The notes under the pieces are model-generated. The model saw only the letters and a list, made by a program, of their open reading frames with translations. It was not told the DNA's origin and ran no database searches. Shown piece by piece: positions 6,223 through 6,832 of a DNA stretch of 6,832 nt (position 1 is the stretch's first letter; each line of letters opens with the position of its first letter). The translations under genes and the position numbers were made by a program. The stretch comes from Caldithrix sp. (GTDB lineage: Bacteria; Zhuqueibacterota; Zhuqueibacteria; Oceanimicrobiales; Oceanimicrobiaceae). The stretch is from contig SMXE01000225.1 of the NCBI GenBank assembly GCA_004357015.1, positions 1 through 6,832 of the forward strand, read 5' to 3'.

Positions 6223-6832
6223 ATGAAATCAAGCAAATCTAACCTAAAGGATCTCGGCGCCATCCACTTCAAACGTAGTCCCCGCGCCCGTCATCTAAAC
6301 ATCCGAATCAAGCCTTATAAAGGTGTGCAAGTCTCGGTTCCCAATGGCATGAGTATGTCGGCAGCCGAACGAATCGTTCTGGAAAAGCGCGATTGGATTC
6401 TCCGAAATTTGCAGAGAGTTAAGGAGTTTGAAACGGAATCATTGATTTATGACGGAACGCAAACCATTCACACGCGGTGGCACCGCCTTCAAGTTCAACC
6501 TGGCCGTTCAGGAAATGTTACCCGCAGAATACGTAATGGCGTGATACTTGTCTGCCACCCGGCAAATATGGAGATCAGCGCCCCTGAAGTTCAAAGCCAA
6601 ATTCGCAAGGGGCTGATTGAAACCTATCGCAAAGAAGCAAAAGAATTTTTACCGGGCAGGTTGGCAGTCCTCGCACTGAAACATGGATTTAAATACAACG
6701 GCGTTTTTATCAAAAATCATCGTTCCCGGTGGGGAAGCTGCTCGGTCAAAAACAACATCAACCTGAGCCTGCACCTGATGCGGTTATCCGACATGCTCAT
6801 CGACTATGTGATGCTTCACGAGCTGGTGCATA
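6223..6832 (+). CDS. YgjP/SprT-like (DUF45) zinc metallopeptidase, N-terminal part (3' end outside window)
   Basis: The first 203 residues of a protein usually about 230-250 long are present, and the frame stays open to the window edge. The N-terminus IHFKRSPRARHLNIRIKP then VQVSVPNGMS is the usual opening of the YgjP-like family. The hallmark NHRSRWGSCSVKNNINLSL (from residue 165) follows, and the window stops right after HELVH (199-203), the start of the HExxH zinc site with catalytic Glu200. The third zinc ligand, expected further on, is not visible. The family resembles M48 and SprT peptidases; its substrate is unknown. Genes of this kind often stand next to hsdR, and a role with the restriction system is only inferred. 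ATG 6223 is chosen by conservation. No clear Shine-Dalgarno precedes it (a TTG at 6211 is the only alternative before TAG 6208), and the miniature element ends 22 bases upstream, so its original translation signals may have been removed. Confidence 0.9.
   Translation, partial: MKSSKSNLKDLGAIHFKRSPRARHLNIRIKPYKGVQVSVPNGMSMSAAERIVLEKRDWILRNLQRVKEFETESLIYDGTQTIHTRWHRLQVQPGRSGNVTRRIRNGVILVCHPANMEISAPEVQSQIRKGLIETYRKEAKEFLPGRLAVLALKHGFKYNGVFIKNHRSRWGSCSVKNNINLSLHLMRLSDMLIDYVMLHELVH

Overview
The window is a bacterial defence-type locus in which every gene reads on the + strand. Three genes of a type I restriction-modification system are recognisable: the 3' end of hsdM (methyltransferase), a complete hsdS (specificity) overlapping it, and a complete hsdR (restriction motor/nuclease). 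Downstream is the start of a YgjP/SprT-like zinc metallopeptidase gene, a frequent neighbour of hsdR. Species cannot be named. Coding DNA is about 55-62% GC in the conserved parts, Shine-Dalgarno sites are used, and the RAYT/REP family present is one I associate with environmental bacteria (Chloroflexota and others). That taxonomic remark is a weak inference.

Layout: 1-583 hsdM C-terminal part; 561-1736 hsdS; 1737-1934 an intergenic cluster of REP-type hairpins; 1935-2570 a REP-associated tyrosine transposase (RAYT, HUH/Y1 family); 2571-2670 a short gap with two opposed REP hairpins; 2671-5844 hsdR; 5845-5942 a short stretch that may be a gene remnant; 5943-6200 a 258-bp miniature insertion element with 18-bp imperfect inverted ends and a perfect 8-bp target duplication, carrying a 65-codon ORF; 6223-6832 the metallopeptidase, cut by the window edge.

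How they work together: HsdM and HsdS would form the modification enzyme, with two target-recognition domains in HsdS reading a bipartite DNA site. Adding HsdR gives the translocating restriction complex. The usual M-S-R gene order is interrupted between S and R by the RAYT and its REP hairpins, so the operon has been colonised by one mobile system. It has been hit by a second one (the miniature element) just after hsdR.

The most interesting signals are two. First, REP hairpins of this family lie not only around the RAYT gene but inside its reading frame, where they encode a Gly/Pro/Arg-rich insert. Second, a previously unlabelled 258-bp element with clean ends separates hsdR from the metallopeptidase; removing it in silico restores a short reading frame that overlaps the metallopeptidase start by ATGA. 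No CRISPR array, tRNA, rRNA or convincing intrinsic terminator was seen.
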